Of a DNA stretch of 64,000 nucleotides, positions 26,313 through 35,283 are shown piece after piece. The notes under the pieces are model-generated. The model saw only the letters and a program-made list of their open reading frames with translations. It ran no database searches and was not told the DNA's origin. Position 1 is the stretch's first letter, and each line of letters starts with the position of its first letter. A program made the translations under genes and the position numbers. Source of the stretch: Leptospira sp. GTDB taxonomy: Bacteria > Spirochaetota > Leptospiria > Leptospirales > Leptospiraceae. The stretch is from contig JACVCB010000008.1 of assembly GCA_016742255.1 (NCBI GenBank), positions 1-64,000 of the forward strand. Direction: 5' to 3'.

Positions 26313-27455
26313 TTGAAAACACAACAAAACTATCAAGTATGCACGAATTGTGCAATGGATACAACTGATCCTAATATCACGTTTGATTCGAACGGAGTTT
26401 GTAATCATTGTTTGAATTTTTATAAGAATATCAAACCAGAATGGGATAAAAAATTAAACAATTCTCAATTATTAAACAAGATGATTGAGGATATTAAAAA
26501 AGCTGGTAAAGGAAAGGATTACGATTGTATCCTCGGTATCAGCGGAGGAGTTGATAGTTCTTATTTAGCATACCTTGCTAAAGAAAAATTTGGATTAAGA
26601 CCACTTTTGTTTCATGTTGATGCCGGTTGGAATTCACAAGAAGCAGTCAATAATATCGAGAGAATTGTGGATGGTCTAAAGTTAGACTTAATTACTGAAG
26701 TTGTCAATTGGGAAGAAATGAAGGATTTACAACTTTCATTTTTTAAAGCAGGTGTTCCTCATTTGGATACTCCGCAAGACCATGTATTTTTTGCCTCACT
26801 GTATAACTACTGCGCAAAACATGGTTTTCAGTACATTCTAAACGGTGGAAATTATTCGACAGAGTGTATACGTGAGCCCTTGGATTGGCATTACCATGCA
26901 TCGGACCTAAGACAGTTAAAAGACATCCATAAAAAGTTTGGAACTAGGAAGTTAAAAACATTCCCATTAGCAGGAATTTTTAAATACAAACTATATTATC
27001 GATTTTTTAAAGGACTTAAAGTTGTCCAACCATTGAACTATATTCCATATACAAAAGAAGGTGCAATCCAAGAATTAGAAACAAAATTTAAATGGCAAAG
27101 GTATAGTCACAAACATTATGAATCCAGATTCACAAAGTTTTATGAAGGGTATTGGTTGCCTAAGAAGTTTGGTTATGATAAACGTAAGGCACATTATTCC
27201 AGTTTGATTTTAACAGGTCAAAAAAGCAGAGAAGATGCTTTAAAAGAAATTGCAAAACCTCCATTTGATGATGAAACGGCAAAAAAAGATTTTGAATACA
27301 TAGCATCCAAACTAGATATTTCGGTAGAGGAGTTAAGAGGTTACGAATCTTCAGAAAATAAATCCTACCGAGATTATAAATCAGCAAGTGACATTATCGC
27401 TTTTGCAACAAAGATACTTCAAAAATTAGGAATCGAAAAGAGGGTGATTCAATAA
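26313..27455 (+). CDS. N-acetyl sugar amidotransferase (WbuX/PseA type), canonical PP-loop
   Basis: This 380-residue protein has paired Cys motifs Cys10/Cys13 and Cys30/Cys33 (CTNC and CNHC), a canonical ATP PP-loop SGGVDS at residues 77-82, LFHVDAGWNS, and ILNGGNYSTEC. These fit the family that forms acetamidino sugars with HisH/HisF-like partners (WbuX-Y-Z, WbpG-HisH2-HisF2). Both partners follow directly. AAGGAG at 26301-26306 abuts an in-frame TTG at 26307 but is 6 nt from TTG 26313, which decides the start. It is the intact counterpart to the altered paralogues at the left end of the window. Confidence 0.88.
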   Translation: MKTQQNYQVCTNCAMDTTDPNITFDSNGVCNHCLNFYKNIKPEWDKKLNNSQLLNKMIEDIKKAGKGKDYDCILGISGGVDSSYLAYLAKEKFGLRPLLFHVDAGWNSQEAVNNIERIVDGLKLDLITEVVNWEEMKDLQLSFFKAGVPHLDTPQDHVFFASLYNYCAKHGFQYILNGGNYSTECIREPLDWHYHASDLRQLKDIHKKFGTRKLKTFPLAGIFKYKLYYRFFKGLKVVQPLNYIPYTKEGAIQELETKFKWQRYSHKHYESRFTKFYEGYWLPKKFGYDKRKAHYSSLILTGQKSREDALKEIAKPPFDDETAKKDFEYIASKLDISVEELRGYESSENKSYRDYKSASDIIAFATKILQKLGIEKRVIQ

Positions 27456-28073
27456 ATGATAGGCATTTTAAATTACGGGGTTGGTAATATAAAAGCTTTT
27501 TCAAATATATTAAAAAGTCTGGGATTTGATTTTAAGGTGATTGAAAGTGGAGAAGAAATATTAAATGTAGATAAGCTGATTTTACCTGGTGTTGGTTCCT
27601 TTGATAGTGTAATGGAAAAATTGGAACATGCAAAGGTAATGGAAGAACTCTCTAGTTTTGCATTAATAGAAAAACGCCCGATATTAGGTGTTTGTGTCGG
27701 TATGCAAATATTGGCCGATTCAAGTGAGGAAGGTCAAAAAAAAGGACTAGGTTGGATCAAGGGAAAAGTTAAAAAGTTTAATTTCTCAAGTTTAGAGACA
27801 AAACCAATGATTCCTCAGATTGGCTGGAATGAAGTATTGATCAGAAAACAGGACTGTAATTTACTCAAGAATCTCGATACCAATCCACATTTTTATTTTT
27901 TACACTCTTATTATTTTGAATGCGAAAACCAAACGAATGTCATTGCGGCAACTGATTATGGATTTGAATTTTGTAGTGCAGTAAATCATGAGAATATCTA
28001 CGGGACCCAATTCCATCCTGAAAAAAGCCATCATAATGGCATTCAGCTACTCAAAAACTTTGCTACTTTATAA
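27456..28073 (+). CDS. hisH: HisH-like glutamine amidotransferase subunit (second set)
   Basis: This 205-residue class I glutaminase begins IGILNYGVGNIKA. It has LPGVGSFD, the nucleophile in GVCVGMQILA, and the His/Glu pair in GTQFHPEKSHH. It would supply ammonia through the adjacent HisF-like barrel to the PP-loop enzyme upstream. ATG 27456 directly follows the upstream stop, and the next gene starts 3 nt after its end, so the three are surely cotranscribed. Association with the amidotransferase marks it as a WbuY/HisH2-type protein rather than the histidine-pathway enzyme. Confidence 0.88.
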   Translation: MIGILNYGVGNIKAFSNILKSLGFDFKVIESGEEILNVDKLILPGVGSFDSVMEKLEHAKVMEELSSFALIEKRPILGVCVGMQILADSSEEGQKKGLGWIKGKVKKFNFSSLETKPMIPQIGWNEVLIRKQDCNLLKNLDTNPHFYFLHSYYFECENQTNVIAATDYGFEFCSAVNHENIYGTQFHPEKSHHNGIQLLKNFATL

Positions 28074-28076
28074 TCT

Positions 28077-28841
28077 ATGTTAAAACCAAGAATCATACCT
28101 ACATTACTCTTACAAGATGGTGGTTTAGTTAAAACAACTAAATTTGATCAACCTCGTTATATAGGTGATCCTATTAATGCGGTTAAAATATTTAACGAAA
28201 AAGAAGCAGACGAATTGGTATTAATTGATATTGATGCGAGTCGACTTGGAAAAGATCCAGATTATCGTTTGATTGAAAGAATTGCAAATGAATGTCGAAT
28301 GCCTCTGAGTGTCGGTGGTGGTATTAAATCATTAGAACAAGCAAATAAGATTTTAGGATTCGGTGTTGAAAAGGTAATTGTGAGTTCTCTCTTAATTGAA
28401 AACCCAAAAAAAATTACCGAAATGGTCAGTTACTTGGGAAGCCAAAGTGTAGTTGTATGTTTAGATGTAAAAAAAACTACATTTACCAAAAAGTATGAGT
28501 TCTGTATTCATAATGGTCGAACCAAAACTGGAAAATATTTAGATGAAGTGATTGAAATGGCAACGTCCCTGGGAGCAGGTGAAATTCTGATAAACTCCAT
28601 TGATTTAGATGGCATGATGACAGGTTACGATTTGGATTTGATTGATAATGTTAAAAAGAAGTTATCGGTTCCAATTACGGCTCTCGGAGGTGCAGGGAGT
28701 TTAGATGATATTAAAGCAGTCATATCAAAGTTTGGTGTTATTGGGGTAGCTGCAGGAAGTTTATTTATCTACAAAGGGAAACTAAAAGCTGTTCTTATCA
28801 ACTATCCGAATCGAGAATTGAAAACGAGCCTTTATCAATAG
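28077..28841 (+). CDS. hisF: HisF-like ammonia-channelling barrel (second set)
   Basis: This 254-residue HisF/WbuZ-type (beta/alpha)8 protein begins PRIIPTLLLQDGGLVKT. The HisF D11 position is Leu11, while Asp130 (VCLDVKK) is kept. The glycine-rich phosphate loops SVGGGIKS and ALGGAGS are intact, as is IDIDASRLG. This pattern, Leu for D11, is what I expect of HisF2/WbuZ proteins dedicated to sugar amidation. It completes an intact amidotransferase-glutaminase-barrel trio. Compare the first-set barrel at 1582-2349, which has lost both aspartates. Confidence 0.87.
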   Translation: MLKPRIIPTLLLQDGGLVKTTKFDQPRYIGDPINAVKIFNEKEADELVLIDIDASRLGKDPDYRLIERIANECRMPLSVGGGIKSLEQANKILGFGVEKVIVSSLLIENPKKITEMVSYLGSQSVVVCLDVKKTTFTKKYEFCIHNGRTKTGKYLDEVIEMATSLGAGEILINSIDLDGMMTGYDLDLIDNVKKKLSVPITALGGAGSLDDIKAVISKFGVIGVAAGSLFIYKGKLKAVLINYPNRELKTSLYQ

Positions 28842-28863
28842 TTTAGCGAACAATAGGTTATAT

Positions 28864-29691
28864 ATGAATGAAAATTTAAAAGATTTAGCAAAGACCATTG
28901 TAAGTTCCTTGGAGAAAAACAAGGAAACACTTAAGAAACAATTTAAGGAATCAAGTTTAGAAGTAGGAGTTAGATATTGTTATTTAGACCAACTCCTTCC
29001 AGAAAAATCTGCTTATGAAATATTCGAATCATTCCCTAAAAAAGAAGAGATGCGAAAGATGTCTAGTTTTAGGGAAGAAAAATATACTTCAAAAAACTTT
29101 GATCAATTTAATCCAATATTAGCAGATATTACATTTGCGATCCAAGATCCAAAAGTGATTTCGATAGTAGAAGAAATCACAGGAATTAAAAATCAGATTC
29201 CCGATTCTACTTTATATGCGGGTGGATTGAGTTTGATGGAAAAAGATAATTTTTTAAATCCACATATCGATAATTCCCACGAACAGACAAGAATGTATTA
29301 TCGAACACTCAATTTGTTATACTATGTTACTCCAGATTGGAAATTTGAATATGGTGGAAACCTTGAACTCTGGGATAAAAAAGTTAAAAAAAATGTAACC
29401 ATTGTTAGTAAGTTTAATCGTTTGGTGATTATGGAAACAAATCCTTGGTCCTGGCATTCCGTAAGTCCAGTCGTCGTCGAAAAACAAAGGGTTTGTGTAT
29501 CGAACTATTATTTCTCTGCGGATTCGCCAATAGGGGATCCTTATTTTAATGTTACAAGTTTTAATGGACGGCCGAATCAGAAGATAAGGAGAATGTATTC
29601 TTATTTTGATAGTAAGTTAAGAAATTTTATACGTTTTCTTTTTCCGAAGGGAATCGGAAAAGTTGATGTGTATCAAGGTAAAAAACAATAG
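28864..29691 (+). CDS. 2-oxoglutarate/Fe(II)-dependent oxygenase-like protein
   Basis: This 275-residue protein has a prolyl-4-hydroxylase-like double-stranded beta-helix. The iron ligands are His134 and Asp136 (NPHIDNSHE) and His198 (WSWHSVSPV), with Arg209 (KQRVCVSNY) placed to bind 2-oxoglutarate. NLLYYVTPDW and GGNLELWD are typical of the 2OG-FeII_Oxy_3 family. It would hydroxylate or oxidise an organic substrate. Coming right after an amidination trio and before a GT4 gene, it may hydroxylate a sugar or its N-acyl group (inference). Such an enzyme is uncommon in O-antigen operons. Confidence 0.75.
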   Translation: MNENLKDLAKTIVSSLEKNKETLKKQFKESSLEVGVRYCYLDQLLPEKSAYEIFESFPKKEEMRKMSSFREEKYTSKNFDQFNPILADITFAIQDPKVISIVEEITGIKNQIPDSTLYAGGLSLMEKDNFLNPHIDNSHEQTRMYYRTLNLLYYVTPDWKFEYGGNLELWDKKVKKNVTIVSKFNRLVIMETNPWSWHSVSPVVVEKQRVCVSNYYFSADSPIGDPYFNVTSFNGRPNQKIRRMYSYFDSKLRNFIRFLFPKGIGKVDVYQGKKQ

Positions 29692-29698
29692 AACCTAA

Positions 29699-30793
29699 AT
29701 GAAAATTCTTTTTATAGCCCCATTACCACCACCCATAAACGGTCATTCGTTAGTATGCCAGGTGTTATACGATGGGTTAAAATCTCAAAATTCAATGGCA
29801 ATTGTTGATTTAAAAAAACAAGGGCTAAAGGATGGAAAGATTTCGTGGCATCGCTTAAGTGAAATTTTTCGCGTTTTTGTAGAAACTTGGAAAAAGAAAA
29901 ATAACTCAAGAGTGGTGTATCTAACAATTTCGGAATCTTTAGCCGGAAATTTGAAGGATTTGTTACTCTATTTAATTTGTTATTCTTTGCTACCCAAGTT
30001 TTACATCCATTTACATGGCGGAAGTATTAAAAAATTATTATTTGATCGTTTTTCTTTGTTATTTGCTATCAACCGATTTTTTATCAAAAAAATGGGGGGA
30101 GTGATCATTTCAGGGAAATCACATTTAGAGATTTTTGAGGGGTATGTACAGTCTGAAAAAATTCATATAATCCCTAATTTTGCTCCAAGTTATATGTTTA
30201 TTTCTGATTCAGATTTTGAGCGAAAATTTAAGAATTTACCTGAAAAAATAAACATTCTTTTCCTAAGTAATATGATTCCACAAAAAGGTTATCTATTACT
30301 GTTGGAAGCATTTCAAAAATTAAAGAAAGAGAAAAAACTTAAGTTCAAGCTCAATTTTGCAGGTAGATTTGATTCTAAAGAAGAGGCTGATTCTTTTCAT
30401 CAATCCATCAAAGACGCAAAAGAAATTGAATACCATGGTGTTGTGAGTGATGACCAAAAAAGAGAATTATTTCAATTAGCTCATGTCTTTATATTGCCAA
30501 CTATGTTTTTTGAAGGCCAACCTGTTTCTATTTTGGAAGGTTATGCAGCTGGATGTGTTGTATTAACAACTGGTCAAAGTGGTATATTGGATGTTTTTGA
30601 AAATAATATGAATGGTTTTGAGATGATACCTGGGTCCATTGATTCAATTGTAGAAAATTTACTTTTTATTCAAGAAACTCAGAATTTTGAAAAACTGAAA
30701 CAGATCGCGAAGTATAATTTAACAAATGCTAAAAATGTATATAAAGAAGAAATATACATAAAAAAAATAAAGAACGTTTTGGGTGTAGATTAG
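29699..30793 (+). CDS. Family 4 glycosyltransferase (GT-B)
   Basis: This 364-residue protein begins ILFIAPLPPPINGHS. Its C-terminal Rossmann half has INILFLSNMIPQKGY, ILPTMFFEGQPVSILEGYAAG with the Glu-x7-Glu type donor site, and VVLTTGQSG. These fit GT4 retaining transferases using nucleotide sugars. It begins 7 nt after the oxygenase stop. The sugar donor is not evident. Confidence 0.85.
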   Translation: MKILFIAPLPPPINGHSLVCQVLYDGLKSQNSMAIVDLKKQGLKDGKISWHRLSEIFRVFVETWKKKNNSRVVYLTISESLAGNLKDLLLYLICYSLLPKFYIHLHGGSIKKLLFDRFSLLFAINRFFIKKMGGVIISGKSHLEIFEGYVQSEKIHIIPNFAPSYMFISDSDFERKFKNLPEKINILFLSNMIPQKGYLLLLEAFQKLKKEKKLKFKLNFAGRFDSKEEADSFHQSIKDAKEIEYHGVVSDDQKRELFQLAHVFILPTMFFEGQPVSILEGYAAGCVVLTTGQSGILDVFENNMNGFEMIPGSIDSIVENLLFIQETQNFEKLKQIAKYNLTNAKNVYKEEIYIKKIKNVLGVD

Positions 30794-30814
30794 AATTTTT
30801 AATATGGTATTAAA

Positions 30815-31813
30815 ATGAAAAAGATATTAGTTACTGGTGCAGATGGTTTTATCGGTTCTCATTTAACAGAAACTTTGGTGAGAAATGGTTATGAAGTAAA
30901 AGCGTTTGTGTATTATAATTCATTTAATTCATGGGGTTGGTTGGACCACTGTGATAAGGAAGTTGCGGGAAAATTTGAAGTTTTTGCTGGTGATGTACGT
31001 GATCCTAACGGAGTTCGTACGGCAATGAAAGGTATGGATGGAGTTTTGCATTTAGCAGCACTCATCGGAATTCCTTTCTCTTATCATTCCCCAGATACCT
31101 ACATTGATACGAATATAAAAGGTACCTTGAATGTATTACAAGCAGCCCGCGATTTAGAGATTCAAAAAATCATCCATACTTCCACAAGTGAAGTATATGG
31201 CACGGCACAATTTGTTCCCATAACAGAGGAACATCCCGTGAAAGGCCAATCGCCTTACTCCGCTTCGAAAATTGGTGCTGATCAATTAGCGTATTCATTT
31301 TTTGCATCCTTCAAACAACCAGTGATTGTCGTAAGGCCATTTAATACATATGGTCCTAGACAATCTGCTCGTGCCATCATTCCAACGATCATCACTCAAC
31401 TACTTGCAGGCAAAAAAAAGATTAAGTTAGGTTCTTTGCATCCGACTCGTGATTTTAATTATGTCGGTGATACAGTAAGAGGATTTATAAAAGCACTGGA
31501 ATCCAAAGTGGGTTTTGGTGAAGTATTTAATATTGGGAATGGTTTTGAAATTTCTATGGGTGATACAGCAAAATCAATTGCAGATATAATCGGTGTCGAA
31601 GTGGAAATCGAAGGTGATGAAGCCAGATTTAGGCCAGAAAAGAGTGAAGTAGAACGATTGTGGGCATCCAATCAAAAAGCAAAAGAGATTTTAAATTGGG
31701 AACCAGAATATAAAGGACTACAAGGATTTAAATCAGGATTGGAAAAAACAATCAATTGGTTTAAAGATGAAAACAACTTAAAAAGTTATAAGGCGGACAT
31801 TTACAATGTCTAA
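30815..31813 (+). CDS. LegB-type NAD-dependent nucleotide-sugar 4,6-dehydratase
   Basis: This 332-residue extended SDR begins VTGADGFIGSHLTE. It has HLAALIGIPFSYHSP, TSTSEVYGTA, the active site SPYSASKIGADQL (YxxxK) and RPFNTYGPRQSARAIIP. This matches, from memory, the LLPSF_EDH_00030 group that includes LegB, the first enzyme of legionaminic acid synthesis acting on UDP- or GDP-GlcNAc. The next gene, a nucleotidyltransferase, overlaps by 8 nt and could make its substrate. The usual partner aminotransferase LegC is not adjacent; the only DegT gene seen is at 7177. Confidence 0.8.
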   Translation: MKKILVTGADGFIGSHLTETLVRNGYEVKAFVYYNSFNSWGWLDHCDKEVAGKFEVFAGDVRDPNGVRTAMKGMDGVLHLAALIGIPFSYHSPDTYIDTNIKGTLNVLQAARDLEIQKIIHTSTSEVYGTAQFVPITEEHPVKGQSPYSASKIGADQLAYSFFASFKQPVIVVRPFNTYGPRQSARAIIPTIITQLLAGKKKIKLGSLHPTRDFNYVGDTVRGFIKALESKVGFGEVFNIGNGFEISMGDTAKSIADIIGVEVEIEGDEARFRPEKSEVERLWASNQKAKEILNWEPEYKGLQGFKSGLEKTINWFKDENNLKSYKADIYNV

Positions 31814-32519
31814 ACGCGCAGTGATTTTAGCGGGTGGAAAAGGTACTAGACTCCGTCCTTATACAACAGTCTTACCAAAGCCGTTGATGCCAATTGGAGA
31901 ATATCCCATTTTGGAAGTCATTGTGCGACAACTGGCGTATTTTGGATTTAACCACATTACGATTGCAGTAAATCACCAAGCTCATTTGATAGAAGCTTTT
32001 TTCCAAGATGGGAAAAAGTGGAATGTGAAAATTGATTATTCATTAGAAGATCAACCTCTCGGTACGATGGGTCCTTTGAAATTGATTCATGATCTTCCCG
32101 AAAATTTTTTAGTTATGAATGGAGATGTTCTTACAGATATCAATTACTCAAATTTTTTCGAAAGCCATATTTCTTCAGGTTCCATCTTTACTATTTCTTC
32201 GATGCATCGAGAACAACTCATTGACTTTGGTGTTTTGGATACCAATGAGAAAAATCTATTAATTGGTTTTCGCGAAAAACCACGACAAGTTTTCCAAGTA
32301 AGCATGGGTGTTTATTTATTGAGCCGAAAAGCATTGTCTTATGTGCCAGATCAAACTGTGTTTGGTTTTGATAATTTGATGTTAAAACTATTGGAAGTAA
32401 AAGAGAATGTATCTGTTATTCCTCATAAAGGGTATTGGTTAGATATTGGAAGACCAGATGATTACGAAAGGGCAATTGATGAATTTGAAGTTTTAAAACA
32501 GAATTTTTTACATGAATAA
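31806..32519 (+). CDS. Sugar-phosphate nucleotidyltransferase
   Basis: This 237-residue NTP transferase begins AVILAGGKGTRLRPYTTVLPKP and has MPIGEYPILE, VMNGDVLTDI for metal binding, and YWLDIGRPDDYERA at the C-terminus. This is the RmlA/ManC-like fold without extra domains. It resembles the catalytic part of PtmE-type proteins, which make GDP-GlcN in a legionaminate route, but no CBS pair is attached here. Interestingly, a CBS pair is attached to the NeuB fusion at 4902-7163. GGCGGA precedes ATG 31806. Substrate base and sugar are unknown. Confidence 0.82.
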   Translation: MSKRAVILAGGKGTRLRPYTTVLPKPLMPIGEYPILEVIVRQLAYFGFNHITIAVNHQAHLIEAFFQDGKKWNVKIDYSLEDQPLGTMGPLKLIHDLPENFLVMNGDVLTDINYSNFFESHISSGSIFTISSMHREQLIDFGVLDTNEKNLLIGFREKPRQVFQVSMGVYLLSRKALSYVPDQTVFGFDNLMLKLLEVKENVSVIPHKGYWLDIGRPDDYERAIDEFEVLKQNFLHE

Positions 32520-33369
32520 AATTCTGATTACGGGATCGACTGGTTTTATTGGAAAAGCACTTGTCGATTTTTTAAAATCAAATGGATATGAGATTTTAGA
32601 ATTTCCAAGGGAAAAAGGAGATATCACCCAAAAAGAAATTTGGAAATCGTTAGAAAAAGCTAATTATATTGTCCATCTAGCTGCCAGAAATTTTGTTCCC
32701 GATAGTTGGAAAGAGAGTTCTGAATTTTTAGAATCCAATGTAATTGGCACAAGTAGAATGCTCGAGTATGCAAAAGAACACGATTCGAAAGTCATATTTG
32801 TGAGCGCATACCTTTATGGAAAACCTGAAATTCTACCAATAAGTGAATCCCATCCCCTTGTTCCCAATAATCCCTATGCGTTGTCAAAAGTTTTATCCGA
32901 GGAAGTCTGTCGATTTCACTCACAGTATTATGATCAGGATATCACTATTTTAAGGTTATTCAATGTTTATGGACCAGGCCAAAGATCTAGTTTTTTAATA
33001 CCTACTATCGTGAATCAATGTTTGAAAAATGACAAAATTGAAGTTTTGGATTTGGAGCCAAAACGTGATTATGTTTATATTGAAGATGTACTGAGTGCAA
33101 TTTTATTGAGTATCAAGAAAGTGAATCAGTTTCAATTGTACAATATAGGATCTGGAACTTCATTTTCTGTTTCCGAGATCATAGACCAAATTCAAAACAT
33201 TTGTAATACTAGTTTACCTGTGATTTCGTCACAGGTTGTACGTAAAAATGAAATTATGGATGTTATCGCTGACATCAGTTTGGCTAAGAAGGAATTAGAT
33301 TGGGTTCCTCAATTTGATTTAGCTAAAGGATTGGAAAAAACAATTTCTACACTTCGGAAGTTTGATTAG
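32512..33369 (+). CDS. NAD-dependent epimerase/dehydratase (SDR)
   Basis: This 285-residue extended SDR begins ILITGSTGFIGKALVDFL. It has HLAARNFVPDSW, IFVSAYLYGKPE, NPYALSKVLSEE (YxxxK intact) and LRLFNVYGPGQRS. It acts on a nucleotide sugar as a 4-epimerase, dehydratase or reductase. It overlaps the nucleotidyltransferase gene by 8 nt, so the LegB-type dehydratase, the nucleotidyltransferase and this SDR form one short pathway cassette. The exact reaction cannot be told from sequence. Confidence 0.82.
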   Translation: MNKILITGSTGFIGKALVDFLKSNGYEILEFPREKGDITQKEIWKSLEKANYIVHLAARNFVPDSWKESSEFLESNVIGTSRMLEYAKEHDSKVIFVSAYLYGKPEILPISESHPLVPNNPYALSKVLSEEVCRFHSQYYDQDITILRLFNVYGPGQRSSFLIPTIVNQCLKNDKIEVLDLEPKRDYVYIEDVLSAILLSIKKVNQFQLYNIGSGTSFSVSEIIDQIQNICNTSLPVISSQVVRKNEIMDVIADISLAKKELDWVPQFDLAKGLEKTISTLRKFD

Positions 33370-33375
33370 GAATAT

Positions 33376-34269
33376 ATGTTACAAGTAAGGGAAAAAGAAA
33401 GGATTTTGATACTTGGTGTATCCGGTATGTTGGGAAGTGCCTTGTTTAAGATTCTAAAAGAATTAGATTACGAAGTTTTTGGCACTGTCAGATCGACAAA
33501 TTATAAAAATTTTTTCAATGATTCCGAATTAGAGAAGATTATAACGAATATTGACGTTCAAAATCATGACGACTTGGTTTCTTTGTTTGGAGAAGTAAAG
33601 CCAACAGTTGTCATCAATTGTGTAGGAGTCATCAAACAAAAATCTTCCGCAAAAGAGCCGTTAGTGGTAATTCCGATTAATTCCTTATTACCTCATAAAC
33701 TTTCGAATTTATGTTTTCTGGTTGGAGCTCGGCTCATACTAATTAGCACAGATTGTGTATTTAATGGTGAGGATGGAAATTATTTAGAATCAGATGTAAC
33801 AAACGCAGTCGATTTATACGGAGTTTCAAAAGCACTTGGTGAAATTAGGGACCAAGGACATGTAGTGACAATTCGTACATCCATCATTGGACATGAAATC
33901 AATTCCAATCGGTCTTTGCTTGATTGGTTTTTGAATTCAAATACATCTGTTAAAGGATACCAACACGCGATTTTTTCTGGTTTGCCAACGAATGAATTAG
34001 CAAAAGTGATTGGGGAATATGTGATTCCCAACCTTAAGTTAAAAGGATTGTATCATGTATCAGTTGATCCAATCGCAAAATACAATTTACTTTCACTAGT
34101 GAAGGAAATTTACTCCAAGGATATCGAGATCACTCCATCAGATGATGTGAAAATAAATCGTTCACTCAACTCAGATAAGTTTAAGAGTGAAACAGGATAC
34201 ATTCCACCAACTTGGAAAGAGTTAATAAAAAGTTTATATGAATATAAGAACCGTTATTTAAGGAATTAA
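33376..34269 (+). CDS. fnlB: RmlD-like nucleotide-sugar reductase, FnlB/WbjC type by context
   Basis: This 297-residue SDR of the RmlD superfamily begins ILILGVSGMLGSALF. It has NCVGVIKQ, ISTDCVFNGEDGNYLE and DLYGVSKALGE (YxxxK). Context with the next two genes (FnlA-like dehydratase/epimerase and FnlC-like 2-epimerase) indicates the reductase step of UDP-L-FucNAc synthesis. Classical FnlB/WbjC is longer (about 370 residues), so a related reductase giving another N-acetyl 6-deoxyhexosamine is possible. Confidence 0.75.
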   Translation: MLQVREKERILILGVSGMLGSALFKILKELDYEVFGTVRSTNYKNFFNDSELEKIITNIDVQNHDDLVSLFGEVKPTVVINCVGVIKQKSSAKEPLVVIPINSLLPHKLSNLCFLVGARLILISTDCVFNGEDGNYLESDVTNAVDLYGVSKALGEIRDQGHVVTIRTSIIGHEINSNRSLLDWFLNSNTSVKGYQHAIFSGLPTNELAKVIGEYVIPNLKLKGLYHVSVDPIAKYNLLSLVKEIYSKDIEITPSDDVKINRSLNSDKFKSETGYIPPTWKELIKSLYEYKNRYLRN

Positions 34270-34272
34270 TCA

Positions 34273-35283
34273 ATGTTTAAAGATAAAATTTTACTCATCA
34301 CGGGCGGAACTGGCTCATTTGGTAACACAGTTTTAAAACGTTTTTTGAATACATCAGTAAAGGAAATTCGAGTTTTTAGCCGAGACGAAAAAAAACAAGA
34401 GGATATGCGAATTTCCCTCAATAACGATAAGTTGAAATTTTACATTGGTGATGTAAGGGATTATGAAAGTATATCTTCCGCTTTAGTAGGAGTGGATTAT
34501 GTATTCCATGCGGCTGCTTTAAAACAAGTACCATCATGCGAATTTTATCCAATGGAGGCATTAAAAACAAATGTCATTGGGACGGAAAATGTTTTAAATG
34601 CTGCTATTGCTCGTAATGTAAAACGTGTTGTTGTTTTAAGTACAGATAAGGCAGTATATCCGATCAATGCTATGGGAATTTCAAAAGCCATGGCTGAAAA
34701 AGTGATGGTAGCAAAATCAAGACAAGTACCAGACGGTGGAACAGTTTTTTGTGCTACACGTTATGGGAACGTAATGGCATCTAGAGGATCTGTCATTCCA
34801 CTCTTTGTTGAACAATTAAAGAAGGGTGAGTCATTAACAATTACAGATCCGAATATGACTCGATTTTTAATGTCCTTAGAGGATTCTGTTGATTTGGTTT
34901 TACATGCTTTTGAACATGCAAACCAAGGTGATATATTCATACAAAAAGCTCCGGCATCAACTGTCGGGGATTTAGCAGAGGCATTAAAAGAACTCTTCAA
35001 AAAACAAAATACGATAAGAGTGATTGGAACTCGTCATGGTGAAAAACTTTATGAGTCTTTGGTTTCCAGGGAAGAAATGGCGAAGGCAATTGATATGGGA
35101 CGTTATTACCGTATCCCTGCTGATAATCGAGATCTAAATTATAAGAAATATTTTGTGGAAGGAGAAGAGAAAGTTTCAGAACTAGATGATTATACTTCTC
35201 ATAATACCAACCGATTGGAAATTAAAGAGATCAAAGAACTTTTATTAAAATTGGATTATATCCAGGATGAGTTGAATGCTTAA
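34273..35283 (+). CDS. fnlA: UDP-GlcNAc 4,6-dehydratase/5-epimerase (FnlA/WbjB/CapE type)
   Basis: This 336-residue protein begins LLITGGTGSFGNTVLKRFL. It has RDEKKQEDMR, AALKQVPSCEFYPMEA and VVLSTDKAVYPINAMGISKAM, where the Met-x3-Lys site replaces the usual Tyr. This is diagnostic of FnlA/CapE/WbjB, which converts UDP-GlcNAc to 4-keto-6-deoxy intermediates with 5-epimerisation. GTRHGEKLYESLVSREEM near the C-terminus is also typical. AAGGA lies upstream of ATG 34273. It overlaps the following 2-epimerase gene by 8 nt. Confidence 0.9.
   Translation: MFKDKILLITGGTGSFGNTVLKRFLNTSVKEIRVFSRDEKKQEDMRISLNNDKLKFYIGDVRDYESISSALVGVDYVFHAAALKQVPSCEFYPMEALKTNVIGTENVLNAAIARNVKRVVVLSTDKAVYPINAMGISKAMAEKVMVAKSRQVPDGGTVFCATRYGNVMASRGSVIPLFVEQLKKGESLTITDPNMTRFLMSLEDSVDLVLHAFEHANQGDIFIQKAPASTVGDLAEALKELFKKQNTIRVIGTRHGEKLYESLVSREEMAKAIDMGRYYRIPADNRDLNYKKYFVEGEEKVSELDDYTSHNTNRLEIKEIKELLLKLDYIQDELNA

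Noticed and set aside
975..28841. Histidine biosynthesis genes (hisH, hisF twice)
   Set aside because: They sit next to sugar amidotransferases, lack other his genes, and the barrels have lost HisF catalytic aspartates, so sugar amidation is the better reading.
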